Part shown: piece by piece, positions 12,401 to 27,400 of the stretch | How the letters are laid out: every line of letters begins with the position of its first letter | How positions within the stretch are numbered: the first letter of the stretch is position 1 | DNA from: Atrichornis clamosus | Taxonomy: Eukaryota > Chordata > Aves > Passeriformes > Menuridae | DNA: 64,000 bases | Reading direction: 5' to 3' | NCBI GenBank assembly: GCA_013400975.1 | Contig: WBMZ01008655.1 | Location: forward strand, 1 to 64,000 | Made by a program: the position numbers and the translations under genes | Notes under the pieces: model-generated | What the model was told of the DNA's origin: nothing | What the model saw: only the letters and a program-made list of their open reading frames with translations | Database searches by the model: none

Positions 12401-15400
12401 CTCTGGAGCAATTTACATTTATAATGGATTTCAAAAGACTATACGTACCAAATATTCTCAGGTAAATAACTCTGTTGCATAATGCTGTACTCATTGCCAC
12501 TAGATCTGCTAGAGGAAAACTAAAGGTTTTTCTGTGTTTTAATTGGCTACTGTTTCATCCTCTTAAAGGAGTGCTGTTATTCTCGTGGATTATTTCAAGT
12601 TTTGTGCCTCTCCTTCCTTCAGTTGTCAGCGTACCCAGGTTGATACTATGCTACTTACAACTGAACCATATAGGGGAAAAGGACCTGCAAGATGCTCTGT
12701 CTGAGCCTCTTACCATTTTTGACACCTGAGTGTGAAGTCAGCTAATTTCTGTTTGTTTTTGACACGCATTATTTTCAGGTTTTTAGTGAAGATGTACAGC
12801 AGTGAATATTAGATAAATCCCAGCTCTGTGAATTACATAGTATTAAAGGGAAAGTCTTTCAATAGTCTTCATATATGCTATAATGGTAATCTGAATATTA
12901 CTTTCCATGCAGACTTCCGGGTTGCAAAAAGTATTTGTTAGAACTCCTATTAAGCTTCGTATTTTTTCAGTTGCCTGATGTGAAATCAAAAAGGTTTCCA
13001 TCTGTATCTGGTATACAGCAGTCAGTTGATCTACCCCCAAGACAGAAAAATCTAGTCCTTTGTCTGCTCCAATAGGCGAGAAACAAGTGCTAAAAAGCAT
13101 CTGAGAAAACATCCACGAATGCATTTTGTTAAAATAATACATTGCACATACAGGGAGTATCAGTGAAAATCTATTGCTTAGGCTGCTATGTACAGACTTC
13201 AGCATGCTCTGGCAAATTTACTAACCGAGCTCTCTTTCCCAGAAAATCTTAGGATCGGATTCTGCTTTTGGACAACAGCTCCAATTCTTTGGAAGATCAG
13301 TAGATGGCCATAGAGACTTAGATGACGATGACATTACTGACGTATCAGTTGGTTCTGATGGAAATGTGGTTGTGCTATGGTTGGTATACTCTCCTTAAGA
13401 AATGAAGCAATTAATGATTCAGATGCAGCAATTGAACATTTAGTTAATTAAACAGGAAAATAAGCAAATGAAAAGACTCTTTCATTCCATGTGTTCAGAG
13501 CTAACACAGTTACTGCCTCATCACTGCTATCATAACTAGCTGAAAAAAGAGCATTAGACTAAATCTCTTTTAAGCATTTATCATTAAACCATTAAAAGCC
13601 AAGGCAGCACAGGGGGCAGAGCCAGGGCATGTGGGAAAAAGCCAGGAATGGGAGGGTTAGGGAGACATTTCTGCCTGCTGCTGCTGTGCAGACACATGGT
13701 CCAGAGGGAAGGGGCAGCAGCAGGGAATGGGGCTTGCTGGAGAGTATTTGTAACAGCAGGTTGTGTACTTCAGTAGCCACAGCATGATTTTTGATAGCTG
13801 AGCCTTAGATAGATGAAAACACCTCTCACACAACCTGCATGACCTTTACTGGTTGGTAGGCTGGTATGGGGCAGAGTGTTGTCCTGCAGGGTAATGACAG
13901 AGAGCAGTAATGGAGAGTTGACACCTATTTCTAGCAAGAAACACATGGCCTTAGCAACAGAAGTCTCAGTACTTTCGCAAAATATAAAAAAGTTTCACAG
14001 AACCCAGATCTTCTGTCTGCCTAAGTACTGTGTGGTTTCCTCTCCTTGCTCGAGGAGCTAAATTCAAATGCAGTTTCCTTTCCTATCTCTTGCCTGTCTT
14101 CTTGCCTGGGGCTCCCCATTGTAAGAAAAACATCACTGAATTGTTACTTCTTTCATAATTAAACAAGATAATTAAAAATGAATGGTCAGTTTGGACCTTT
14201 GACTGCTGCTGCTGCTGGAAATTTCATTAAAAGAAAATTATGCTCCTTGAAGTACCAGCATTTATTTTGATTTGATTAATTAAGATGCTCATTCTTCTTT
14301 CATTCTGACATTTGGGCTGATTAATGACTTTTGTTTTTGATTAAAGTGTTTGTTTTTACATGTAGGGTTCCTTTGAAACTGGTCTTCAAAATCTTGATTA
14401 ATGACATGAAAGTTGTTTTTCTGAAAAATAAGATTATTACATAAATTGAAGAATTACCCATTCTCACCTTCCCAGAGGAGCTCAATAACTTCCCTAAAGG
14501 AGCAGAAGGTTACTTGTTTGGAAAACAGGCCAAGGCCTTCATTCTCTGATACCTTGAGGAACTGAATAGAGCAAAAGGATAAAGACATCAATTATCCATT
14601 AATTTGACATGATACATATGTATTATCATTACTGAAAGCTACTGTATCAACAAATTCATGTTTACATAAGGAAAATAATTTTACTGATGACATTAAAAGA
14701 AGTTTACATTGGGAACCAAAAAATCAATGCTAACATTTACAGATAGTACTAGACAACAGCTTCTATGTTACCCAGTGTTCTTAAAAACCCCATGTAACCT
14801 TTAAAAATATTTTTCAGGTCAAGAGGCATTGCAAATGTGTCCATAATTGCCTCATTTAAACCTGAGAAAATCAGTCTACTGAACAAGAATACGGAAATAA
14901 CTGTCAAAATATGTTTTCAGGCTACATTTAGACCTGCTAAGAAAAATAATCAAGTGGGTAAGAGTATTTCAATGACTTGTCTTATATTAATTTCTTCAAA
15001 AGTCCCATTATTCAAATGAGTAGTGGAAAGTCTAAAGATATATTAGATTGAATGTCAAGGATCACGAAATCAATATAAAACGTAAGTGCTTAAGAAAGTG
15101 GCTGGCTCCATAAGATTTGAAAAGTGGGGAACTGACATTATAAAGGAGAGCTGTATCCTTGTTGTTCAACAATCCCCCAAAAATGTTGTTAGTGAGAAGC
15201 TGGGTTGTTCCAACCTGCTGGTTTCAACAGCAGACTGCATACTTTTCCTCTCTCTTCAAAAAAAGAAAAATTTTCGGAGGCTCAGTGCAGTCAGTGAATT
15301 GTCAGGGGGGAAGCTCTTCTCTTGAGAGGACAAGCAGTGGGCTCCCATGAAGTTTTTAAGTTAAGCCTCGCAGGTAACACCAGTTGGACTTCTTCAGTGC

Positions 15401-18400
15401 TACACATAGTGTCTTTAGGAACTCATGATTTTAAGCTATAAAATAACAATGAACTTTCACAGCATACGAAGAGCAGACGGCAGAAATTACTGTGTGATTG
15501 AAGAGAAGATGCAGATTCCTTAAAGTCACCTCTGAGTTCAGTGATACTGTTGCAAGGCCCCTCTATCTCCAGTGATCCTGGCCATGCTGACTGGCCTCTT
15601 GCCTGAGCTGCAGGCTCAGACATCTGCAGTGGAGGCTGGACTGATTGCCATTTAATGTGCTCTCTGTGGATCAGAACTAATACCAGGACCTAAACCTGCT
15701 TGACTACTTTGGAAAACACAGGAGAAAGTATTTTCATTTTGAGACTTCTCTGTGTTCAGCAAGCTATGAAAAACATGAAATATTTAGTGTGGTTTGGAAA
15801 GCCTGGTTACTGTAATATTAAGCATAATAATGAGATTATGGGCAATCATGTTCAGTGAAGAATGTACTGTTATTCTTCTTGTAGCTATAAAGTACAATGC
15901 AACATTGGATGCAGATCTCCAGTCCTCCAGAGTGACTTCTAGAGGACTTTTCAAAGAAAATAATGAAAGGTACATGCAGAGGGATCTTGTGGTGCGTCAC
16001 GAAGAGAGCTGTGTTCATGATGTCTTCAGTGTACAGGTGAGTGCAATTGCAAGTAGTCTTGCATAACAAAATTGATCAGAGGAAGATGTATTAATTTTTT
16101 TGTCTGTAAGGTGAATTTCATGCATCGTGTACTGAATTATTTACATTTCCCAGATCTTCCCAACTGAAAAATATATAGTAAGATTATGATTTCATAGAAA
16201 CTAATAATTCATATTCAGTACAGATTTTTAGGCTAGAAAGGACAGTTCTTAATTATTCAGCTCTGGTGTAACATAGAGCCCATAGTCTATAGTTTCAATT
16301 TCCCTCTGAGTAGATTCTTCTGTAAGAATAACAACATACCTACATATAAATGTTTTCTCTCAAACTAACAACATTTCAGGCAGGCTTGGGTGACTTCTAA
16401 CCCCAGGTGCATACCAAGGAATAAAATAAAAATAAGCAGGTCTCCATTTTTCTCTAGAACCAAAGACTGAACACAGCCCTGAGAGCTGCCTTAAACCATG
16501 CTGCATGATGCAAGGTCAGGTAGAGGACTTGAATCCCTGATTTGCTTTGCAATGCAAATACCTTCGACTTACTGATCACATTTAGTGCCATGTGGAGCTA
16601 TAAGCCATAGGGTTAGAAGATTATTCATTCACTACTAAGAAAAAGAGGAAACTTGGAGTATATTGTGGTTTGGTGTAGCTCAGGCCCACCTGCTCTTTGT
16701 GATGGTAAGCAGAGTGGAATAGGAATTTCACTTCTTCGGACAGATGAGAATGAAGGCTACCTAGTGATGGCTTTTGAGGACCAGCTCCTACAACTGCAGA
16801 TAATCTGCATGTTCCTTAGCCATAGAAGTGACTGTGATGTGTACAGTCTCCAGGTATCCTACAAAAATCAGTTTTGTCTTGGAAATGGCACTGAAAACTG
16901 TTGAGCTAGAGGAGCCCACACAAGGCAATCTCAGAAAATTATTTTCATCAAGAAATGAAGCTTTGAACTGTTGCTTCTTTTGCTTAGAGCAAGAATGATT
17001 TTACTATGCATTCTCAATTTTTGATGGAATTACCAAATTTACTCTGTTTTCTGTGCTGATAGCTATCATGTGAACCCTGTGTTTTACAGGAACCTTCAGA
17101 TGCAGTGAATTCACTTAGTTTGCGCATTGACATGGGCCTTGCAAATCCTGGCTCCAGCCCTGTTCTTGACGTATCTTCTCCTGCATCTGTGGCCTATAGT
17201 GTAAGTATGCAGATTTACTCTTCAGAAATGCATGGCTATACACAACCATAATGTGTGGCCCCCATAAACACCAAAGAGGTACATGCAAGTCAAAACTGGT
17301 GTTCAAGTTAAGTCACATGGAGGGGTGTCCCTTGGTTCCTTTTGTACCTTTGCCTGTATTGCGTGATCTTGCTCACACACACACATGCACACATACCAGC
17401 CACCATGGCATAACAAGCATGTTAGTTCAACTATGTCACTCTTGATGTGAACTTCAAGCTGATGGCAAAGATGAATTATTTTAGATCAGTTTATTTTATA
17501 ACAAAAAGGTGCATGAAAGAGAGATGGAACTAATTTGACTACATCACCTTTATTGTGGGCTAAAAATAACCTGTCAGTACCATTCTTGGATCAGCTAACA
17601 TGTAGCAACACATTGCTCAGTTCACTCATTCATGTGTCACGAATTTTTAATGTCCTTCAGAGGGATTTACTTAGCTGGAAACCAAGAATGTGCTTCACCT
17701 CAAAGGTATTTCCACTCTAGTATCTGCAGATAAAGGTAAAGGTTGAGCGCTGTCATTCAGGAAATGTTTTTGTTTTTTCTAGATTCCTTTTGTTAAAGAC
17801 TGTGGTGAAGATGAACTTTGTATCTGTGATCTTGTTCTGAATGTTCAGAGGAAGGCAGATGATGGGTAAGAGCTGAATTGGTGGAATTGTTGCGGCCCAG
17901 TGTTAAGTTTTCACCAGTCGGTTTGTCTGTAGGCTTTGGATGAATTTCTGAATGAGAATGCCTTTCTAGTTCAACATCTACATAGAAATATCATGGATTA
18001 AAAAAGCAATGGCATTTTAATCTAAATCTACTAAGGGAAAAAGAGGTAAGATAGGAGCACAAACATAGAAGTAGGACTCTTGTCAGCTTAGATGAACCCA
18101 AGTTTTGGTACCTTAGAGATGAGGACATACACAGTGAGTATTTGGAAGAATTGTGTATGATTGGCTGCTGTTGGGAAGCGGAGCGCAATGGGAGAGCAGC
18201 AGCAGCTGCAGCAGCTGCCTTTGTCCCTCCTTTGGGGAGCAGTGAGGATCCTGCAGTAGGCTGTGCCGATGGGGAGCTGTGGCCAGCTGTTTGGGCAGCA
18301 CATACTCCAAGTCCATGTCAGACATACACGTACATGCACAGTACACAAAGACAGGGCTGCCTCTTCCTGGAGCTGCTGTCTGTCTGCTGCCCACTCTGTC

Positions 18401-21400
18401 CACCTTCCTGACAGGGTGGAACCCTTGAAAATTCAGCAAAGTGACTTTGACGATACATAATCAAAGTCGTGCACTTTCAGAAGACACTAATTCCATTTGG
18501 TTTTAGGAAACGCCATCACAGAATTTCTTATGCCAAGGGTTTAGAAAGCAGAGTGTTTAAGTGTGTAGATTGTAGGAAATGTCTTGCTGTGCTGGTTATT
18601 TGTTGTTGGCTGTGGACAACACATTTTCCTGATCCACAGCTGTTCTAGTACCTCTATTTACAACAATGGACTTTATTTTCCAACAGCAAACAACAATTTA
18701 TTGTCAGCAGCAAAAACAGAAGGCTAACGTTCACTGTGAAGTTGAGAAATAAAAAGGAAAATGCATATAACACCAGAATCCAGGCTGCATTTTCAGACAA
18801 CTTGTTTTTTGCTTCATCGTCTTTACCGGTGCGTGATACCCAACCTCACTGTTTCTGTTGTTGCCCCTGATTTTTGAGGTTCTCAGAGAACTAATTTTTT
18901 TTCTTTCTAGTAGTGCCTATTTCAGAAAAGAATGTGTGTGCAAAACCCTCTCCCAATTTATTTTCTTGGATACCAGAATTATTCCCCCGGCATATCAGTT
19001 TATTTAGGTCAAGGAGAGATACTGCCAACTCAGCATAAAAGTTGGCAACTTGTTCAATTTGACCTCACCTCAGTCATCTTTTCCTCAGTTTAGGCCTTGG
19101 CACCCACATGTTCCTCTTAACTCTCAGCAACACGCTTGATACAACTGCTGTGCCACAGGGAATTTGTATTTGATAAATCAGACATGCAGCATTGATGATG
19201 AATCCTTAAAGCACAGACTTTGGATCTAGAAATAATGTTTCTGCCAAGGCCATGAGTTCCAGCTAGACAGTTAACCAGATTGACTTGATCACTATAACAG
19301 AAGCTCTTCTTCCAACAAATTTTGTCTTAGAAAAGGGGAAAAAGGAATTTTGCATACTATTTTGGGGAATGCAGTATATCTATAATCTAAATTGTTGCTC
19401 CCAATTCATGAAGGATGAAATGCAGACTTCAGTGCTGGATTTATGTAGTCAGGCTGCTACTGGAGAGGTACGTGATGGTCCTGTGGGTGAAATCCGGAGC
19501 ACTCCCTATACTGAAGAGAGAGGAGGGATAGCATTCATTACTGCCCAAGAGCAGCATTATTCTGAACAATGAATTGGCAGAAGTACTGCACACAGTGCTG
19601 GGGGTGCCCCTCTACCTCCACATCCTGTTGTGCAGCAAAATTGCTCATTCCACTCCTGCCAAAAGACCACACTGGAGCTCGGGTTTTCTTTTGCTTTAAA
19701 GCCCATTTGCTTAGAAGTAATCCAGCCTGCAAGTGAAGTTTGGACCAAAAATGTGCCTGCTTCAAAGCAGGAAGAAAAGCATAAGCTGAGTATGTATGGG
19801 TCTTCTTTGGGGTTTTGTTTTGAGGGTTTTTTGTAGCACAATTCATGAATGGTAAATGTCTACTAGGAATGTTTTTTACAAAAGACAGTACATTTTAATA
19901 AATTCTTCTCAAAGGGTTGATAACTGGGTCTGGTCTGTGAATTTGTGTTTGAATCAAGGATGATGACAAGCCAAATATTCTGCACAGTAGTAAACAAACT
20001 CTTATGTATTGCAGATTTTCCTACAGAAAGTATGATAGAATTCCCCTTTGCACACTAACTTCTACAGTGTAGGTACTTTACCAGCTCTAAAGTTGTGTAA
20101 ATATGTCTGCAAAAGTTCTATAAAAATTCTGTAAAAAGGGACTGTAGAAGTTAATGCTGGAGCTGCCCTGTACTCTCTGGTCTGTATTCCTTCTTCCAAG
20201 CCCAGCACAAAGTTCTAACAAGATCATTACAGCTCACAAGAAATCGCATGGGAATGGTCCTTGTCCCACCTTTCTCCTGCCTTCCTCCTGGCCCTGCCTA
20301 TGCCCCACCCATCTGCTGCATCTCTAGGAATTACTGCCATAACACCTCTTTTCACTACACCTTAGCACAGCCCATGTGCTGCTGAAGGTACATGCTTCTC
20401 TGCTTTATCAAAACCTGATGTTAAGATGGCGTTTCTGTCTGTTTTCTCCGCAGAGTGATGGGACTGAAGTCTCGTGTCAAACAGGAACAGCACAAAGTAC
20501 AGTCATTTGCCAAATAAGCTATCCTGTTTTCAGAACAGGACAACAGGTACAGATAACATGTTTAAATAACCTTGAATTATATCCAAAACCTTTTCTGCTC
20601 TTGTTTTCCCCTAACTCTGCATTTATTGCTGATAAGGATTTCTCAGATTTGACAACAGCAGCATTAAAAGAAGTAATCTATGGGTTAACATTTGTGACTC
20701 CCTGCCAAATTAAAGGAAAAAAGGCTCTCAATGCTCATTTGTCACAACCCACAGCTTCCAAATACTGCTGCAGTTATGTAACTTTTGGAGGGTAAAGGCT
20801 AGGGGCAGAGAAGCACAGAGCATCATGTGCAGGCTCCTAAGAACTAAGCACAATTACGCCCATCAAATCCCTCCTGCAGTGTGAACCTGGGCTAACTCCC
20901 TCACCTGTACTGTGAATCTCATCTCTCCAAGAAAGCAGTATTGCTTTGAGAGGAGATGGGAGGCCCACACAGCCCTAAGATTGATTGTATATTTGGTTTT
21001 TTTATATATATACCATAAACCTCAGGATATCCATGGTTTTATGGAATCTCTTAGTCCTCAAGGGCAGAGCAGAAACAGGGTTCTAGCCCCCAACATAATC
21101 AACTGGAGCAACAAGAAACTTGCTAGAAAGAATAGAAACATGATGTTCTGTGGTGGAGGGTGCACAATCATAAAGAAAAATTACATATAAAAATTAAATT
21201 TTTTTCTGAATTTTTAATGGAATTGCTCAGAGTGGACCTGCCGGAACAAATGGAAGAAAAGGGTGAATACAAAGCATGTGTCAGTGTTAGAATTTAAAGG
21301 AAAGAATCGTGAACACCTTTTGTTGCAGCTTGTAGCTAGTTGTATGCAATTTTAAAATGCAAGCATGTTTATCTAAGAATGCCAACTGGTAGGGAAACAC

Positions 21401-24400
21401 GAGGACAAACCAATTCTGGAATATTAAGAAATTACTGTAATATTACACAGAAATCTGTAGAGAATTCAGATACAGAGTGCAGTTCTAGATTGTTGCACAC
21501 ATGAATAATTATATCTCTGTTGGGAAGTCCTTTGAATGTTGTACCAACTCATTTACTATATGTTCCTTGTCTCTTCCATAGGTATCCTTTGATATTAGTT
21601 TTGATTTTAACCTTAAAAATCTTCAGAATATGGCAGTTCTAAGTTTTCATGCATTGAGGTAAAGTACATAATCATATGAAAGCAAGTTAGATATTAATAG
21701 CTTATTTGTATAAAACAATATTATAATACCTGACTCAAATGTGTTTTGATGAACAGTGAAAGTAAGGAGCAGCAGGAATTGGACAACAAGGTCACCTTAT
21801 CAATTCCTTTGCGATACGATGCAGAAATTCACTTCACAAGGTATGCTGAATAAGAGACACTGTCATTTTGCCAAGGTATTGAATAGAGTAACAGTCTTGA
21901 AAGGCCACTGAAAATACAGTGAAGCTTTGTTTTCATTTTGGAAGTCATAAGAAATTCCCTCTTCAACAGTAGTAGCAGATGTGTCTGTCCTTCCAACAAC
22001 CTTACATGTGAAAAATTATGAAAGTTGTGGATCCGTGTTTACCTCTGCACAGTTGTTAGAGATGCTCCCAGGAACAGCAGTGATATAAAAGCCAAACAAT
22101 GCATGTGATTTTGATGACATAAATAGTATATACCGTATAATAAGGTTGAAGTCTGGGCTCAAATGTAATGACATTGGATCAAATCTGGAGTTAAAGTGAT
22201 CACAACTAAACAACAGAATAATGTAAAAAGGAAATATATGCCCCACTCAAGCTCTCAGCAAAGGAGAGGAAGAAAAAAAAGAAAAAAAACTGTGGACACA
22301 TCTGCTGAACCTGGAACAAGAATATAAACATTTTAGCAGTTTGAGATAATGATTTGAACTAAAACCTGAGGTGCACATGGCAGAATCCCCCTTGCTGCAG
22401 CTGCACTGGTATTGGGAGCAGACACCCTGCTTTCCCATGCACCCGTCCAGATTCTGACTCAAACCTACCCCTTCCCTGCCTGGCGCCAGCCCTTTCTCCT
22501 CCCCGTGGAAGGCAAGTCAGGGCTATTAGAAGAGGGATTCTTTACCCTGGGAAGGGTGGTTTCTAAGGAGAGGCAGCTGGGCAGGTAGGGGAACAGCGAC
22601 CAACAAAAATCCTTTTAAGACTGATCTTCATGTAGTGCTCTTGAAACCTCTTATCTTGAGCCCTGGGATTTGGGATGCACTCAAACAGTAATTAGTCTGT
22701 TACTGTTCCAAACAATAATGATTTCAGTTACAGTTTAACTTAGATTACAACTGAAAAAAAAATACACTGGCTTGATCAAGGATCAAGGTAGGATATTTTA
22801 ATTTTCATTTTCATTTAATTTTCAAGATTTATTCATCTTTCCCAAGTACTGAATTTCTAGGATAAACTACATGCAATTACACTTAATGCACTTGGTCACC
22901 AATTCTTGGTGAAAAAAAGGTTTTGCATCCCAAAACGTTCAAAAATTAATAAATATAAACTGATATAAAATAAAGTCATAATTCAAAGAAATACTGAAAT
23001 TTGAAAAAGAGGAAGCAGCTTCAAAAGGCACAGCAAAAATGGATTCAGAAAATCAGTAGTCGTCAAAGATCACCATAGCTACAAAAGCTGCTGGCTTTTG
23101 CATAGGATGAGCTGGAATAGGGACTACAGTACAGAAGATTAGTATTATAACCTTCTTTGCAGAAGTTTTAGAATATTTGGATGCCCTGCATCCTGACTAG
23201 GTGCACCAGTCCTGGAGATAGCCAGAGTTTTTGAGATTATTTTAAGAGAAGTATTTAAGTCAGTGGTGCAAGTTCTTCCAGCTCTGTGAGAAAGCTGCAT
23301 GAGACCTCATCAGAAGCAGAGTGTTAATGAAGTCAGCAGCAGCACAAAGATTGCAGGAGCATCTGTATAGAGGGTTAGCTTCTTAGGAAATTCAGATGGT
23401 GCAAACTTGAATCTGCATATTTAATTAGCTGAGAAACATGACTGAAATGAAATGCTTTGGAAGAGGCATGGAGTCTGTAAAAGTTAATCAAGGAAAAACA
23501 GGCGTTTTATTTCAGGTGCTTCTCCTGCATCTCAGAAAATACAATTTCCTATGCAAGTCAAGGCATGAAGGAATCCCTACGGCCAGAAAATGGTTAGTTA
23601 TTCTTGGAGATAACCAGTTTAAAGTAACTAAATGAAATACATATTAAGTCATTACATAATTTGCACTCTTTGACTTAGGAAGTATTTACCTGGAACTAGT
23701 TCCTTCTTGAGGCAGGTAATACAGCCAAGAAGTAATCCTTAAAATACAAGGGTTGAGAGAAAAGTATTGTTTTGCTGAAGTGAAGTCTTTGTAGGGATAA
23801 TTTCCTGAGTTTCCAGGAGAAGGTGTAGGAATCAGTCTTACCAGAGACTTCTGCAAGGAGGATAAGGAAACTGATACTGTGCATCTTGGAAGGACTGGAG
23901 TCTTCAGCAATAAGAAAGCAGAAAATGTGTTACATGTGTTTTCCTTGGAGTCCTTGTGAGGAGGCCCTTCAAGGAAAGGGCCCATAGAAGAAAGCATGGA
24001 GGATGAAAAAGGATACACAGTGCAGTATGGAGAACCAGAACTGATCGGAAAGCACCTCTGTGAAACTGCACACGAAAATAATTTGGGGTTGTATGCACAG
24101 ATGTTACCCAGTTTAAATAGGGAGAGCAACACTGGTAAAGAGGATGGTTTGCAGCTTGTGTTACAGGAAGAGCTGATGTAGGAATTGTAATAGCCCCTAT
24201 TTCTTGTTAACCTGCTTGCTTTTTGACTGCTCAAATTAGCCTCCTAAGGAAAGGTAGTGATGAAAAGCAGACAGAGTTCTGGGATGGTTCATCAGAGAAC
24301 CTGCTCACAGGTAGCAGGCAGTGGGTGTGATGCACTGCACAGGGATGTTGTAATTGTTTTTGAATGTGGTTCTAACTGACTGAGTATCTTGAGCATCCAC

Positions 24401-27400
24401 AGGCGCTTGCACCACACACTTTCCATCACACACATGTAATTCCATGCTGCAGTGGGCTGAAACCACCCTCAAGTTACTTTGGAAATCTTGGATTTTAAAA
24501 CCCAGAATTACAGACGAACGTGATGCAGAGAGGACTGAGGGCTATGTGATATGTACCATTTACACAAGCAGGGTGAGGCCTGTGTTTACCTACCCAGGCA
24601 GTTATAGATGTACCAAGGGAGACCACTGGGGGGCCCTTTCTGAAGGAGACAACTGCAAGGCTGAACATGGCAGTTTGTGCCCAGGAAAGGAGTTTGCAAT
24701 GTGGCACTGAAACAATACAGGCTCTAGAAGCCTGAGAGAGCCTGCATCCCATACAACTCTCCTGTCTTACCTTCACATGCTTGTTCCAGCTCTGGGCTTC
24801 AGGACACCGTTTTCTTAACCAACTTTGTAAAATTTAAACAGCAGTCTAAGTGACTGATTTTTTCTCTGTCTGTACTTCTGACCTGTTTCACAAAGGCATA
24901 TCCAGTAACATAAGTTTTCAAAGTGGCTGCCAAATTGAAATGTATTGTTTTGTGGTTGTTAACTAGGCTTGCCAACATCAACTTTTATGAAGTATACTCT
25001 GGTCATAACATTCCTTCCACTGTGAATAATTTTGAAGATATTGGCCCCACATTCAACTTTTCAGTTAAGGTCAGTAAATGTGTTTTGTTCTGGTTCAAGA
25101 AATTGCCTTAGCTCCCTCTGTAGCCTGCTCCCAAAACCTAGTTGAAAAAACACTCCTGATTTCATTGTCTGACTTTGAGGCTTTTCAATAGGTTAAGTAA
25201 GAAAAAAATTTGCAAATAGCATAAATGCTTAGAGTCTTCATAAGGTTAAGGATGACATTTGTAATTACTGTACAAGTAGAATGGGGGAGGGATTGGTCCT
25301 GCACTGTTTACATATTTAGAAGATTGTTAATGCTTAACTTTAGGCCAACTTCGACTGTTTTTTCAGAGTCTCCTGCCAACTTGATAAAGAAAAACAAGTC
25401 TTTGCAGGCTAGGACTTTGAAACTTGAAGCTGGCAAGGGTTAAGGGCTCAAGCCTGATGCAAGAACTAGCCAAATCACAGCACTTATTACATAACCCAGA
25501 AGAAACTTAGATCCAAATATGCAACGTGGAAGAAACTTAAATTATGTTCCAATTTCATTCCGGTAACTGCTACTCCAAAGGACTAAACAGGCCTATTGGC
25601 TGTGGCAGAATATTTGCTTTTCAAAACATATTTCATGCAGTTAATATGAGCTTTGCTAAGGAAACAGACAGGAACCTGGAGCTATAAAGTACACTTTCTG
25701 CTTTATTCTTCATATAATTATGACCCTAGTGTCTTAATACAAAATATTAATGTAAAAGGAGTCCAGTTCTTCCATACCAATCCATGATTTCTGATTTCCT
25801 TGCTCTGTCAAGTAATATATGCATATGTAAGCAGAGCTACCTGAATTAACTCTTGATTTATTTGATTTGCAGGTAACAACAGGAAGTATACCAGTAAAGA
25901 TGGCATCTGTAACAATCAATCTTCCAGAACTGACCAGCAAAGACAACCCACTGATATACCTAACTGCAGTCACCACAGATCAGGTGTAGAACTGAACTAT
26001 GTTTTGGGGGTTAACCAATACTATAAACATCAATTATCTCCCTCATATTATGGCTTAGAGTCAGAGAATCTATGCCCTTTCTCCTTGTCCCTCCCTCATA
26101 AAGGGAGGACCACGATGCCAGCAGTACACTAGCCTATTGCTTGGCAGAGATGGAATATCTTTACATCCACAGATTACATTTTTGAATGATTCTGGATCTC
26201 TTCAGTTAGGTCTTTCTCTAAGTTCCTGGGAAAGGTATCATAAAAATGGAATTTTTAGATCAGGAAAAACCCTTCAGCTTAAACTAGGAAGAAAAAAAAT
26301 TACCATAAGAACCATTTAATTCTGACCAAAACCACATACAGTCTCTCTCAGTTTCCTAAATAAGTCAGTGTTATATAATTCACAATCTAGCCTTTAACAG
26401 TCACCATCTCACCCCAGAAATATATATTATTATGATGACTACAAATTCCTGAGTATAATGTCATCCAGTCTCATTCCTGCCATCTTTCCTAGGCCAGAGG
26501 TGTCACTTGTGAAGCTCAGATAAATCCACTGCAAATAGGGAAAACACCTTACTCTCCATCTTTCACGAAAGAGAACTTCAGAGCTTCCAAAGAACTGGTA
26601 AGTAAGACTCAGGACTGCAGTAAGCAGGACAGGGACACAGGGCTGATCCTTACGATCCCATTGCTGTACTTGTGAGGAAAGCTGTGATGGGGTGGCATTC
26701 CTCATTCACAGTGCAGGAGCGCAGCCTATGGCTGTTCTCACAGATATGGCATCTGCTTTAGCACAGCCTGCAAGCACTTAATTTGTATGCACAGGACGGC
26801 AAAGGCAAGGGCAAAAAGGCTGGATGTTAAAAAAACATTTTTTGAAGTGTATTTTTAATGTGTGCTGTTGTGTCTTCTTGTTGTTTACCCTGGAAGAACT
26901 GTAAGAATGTGAAGTGCAGTACCATCACATGCAAACTGGAAGACATTAGGCTGAAGGGAGAATACTTTGTGAACGTGTCCACCCAAATCTGGAATGGAAC
27001 CTTTGCTGCCGTGAGTATCAGCATCTTTATGAAGGATTCAATACTTAACTATTTTCAAACTCCAGATATTTTTCAAATTTCAGCAAAGAGACCTTACAGT
27101 TTAGAAAGACCCTCCTTCATTTTACATTGGTTTCTGGTTTTTTCCAGATTGAAAACTTTAACCTGAAAGTAGTGAGGCTGCCTAATGGACCTGATAAAAC
27201 TGCAATCCAGCATAAAATCTAAGAAAATGCTGTGATAATGCACTCTTCACAGCTGAAAAAAACATTTCTCACATCTGTTAAATTCATTCCAGGGGAACTA
27301 CAGTTTCCACAGAACTCATCATAGGACAGCAGAGTACAGTATCATCATAGGCTCTAAAATAACAATTCTTTTAGCTTTTGAATATCACAGCCTACATGGC

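Noticed and set aside
18142..18460. Open frames around a GCAGCAGCAG/CTGCAG tract
   Set aside because: Alanine-run product comes from a short trinucleotide-like tract within an intron; no gene evidence.
23686..24234. 182-codon minus-strand open frame in an ITGA2 intron
   Set aside because: Begins at TTG, Ser/Leu-rich low-complexity product, no recognisable domain and no promoter or splice context; likely chance.
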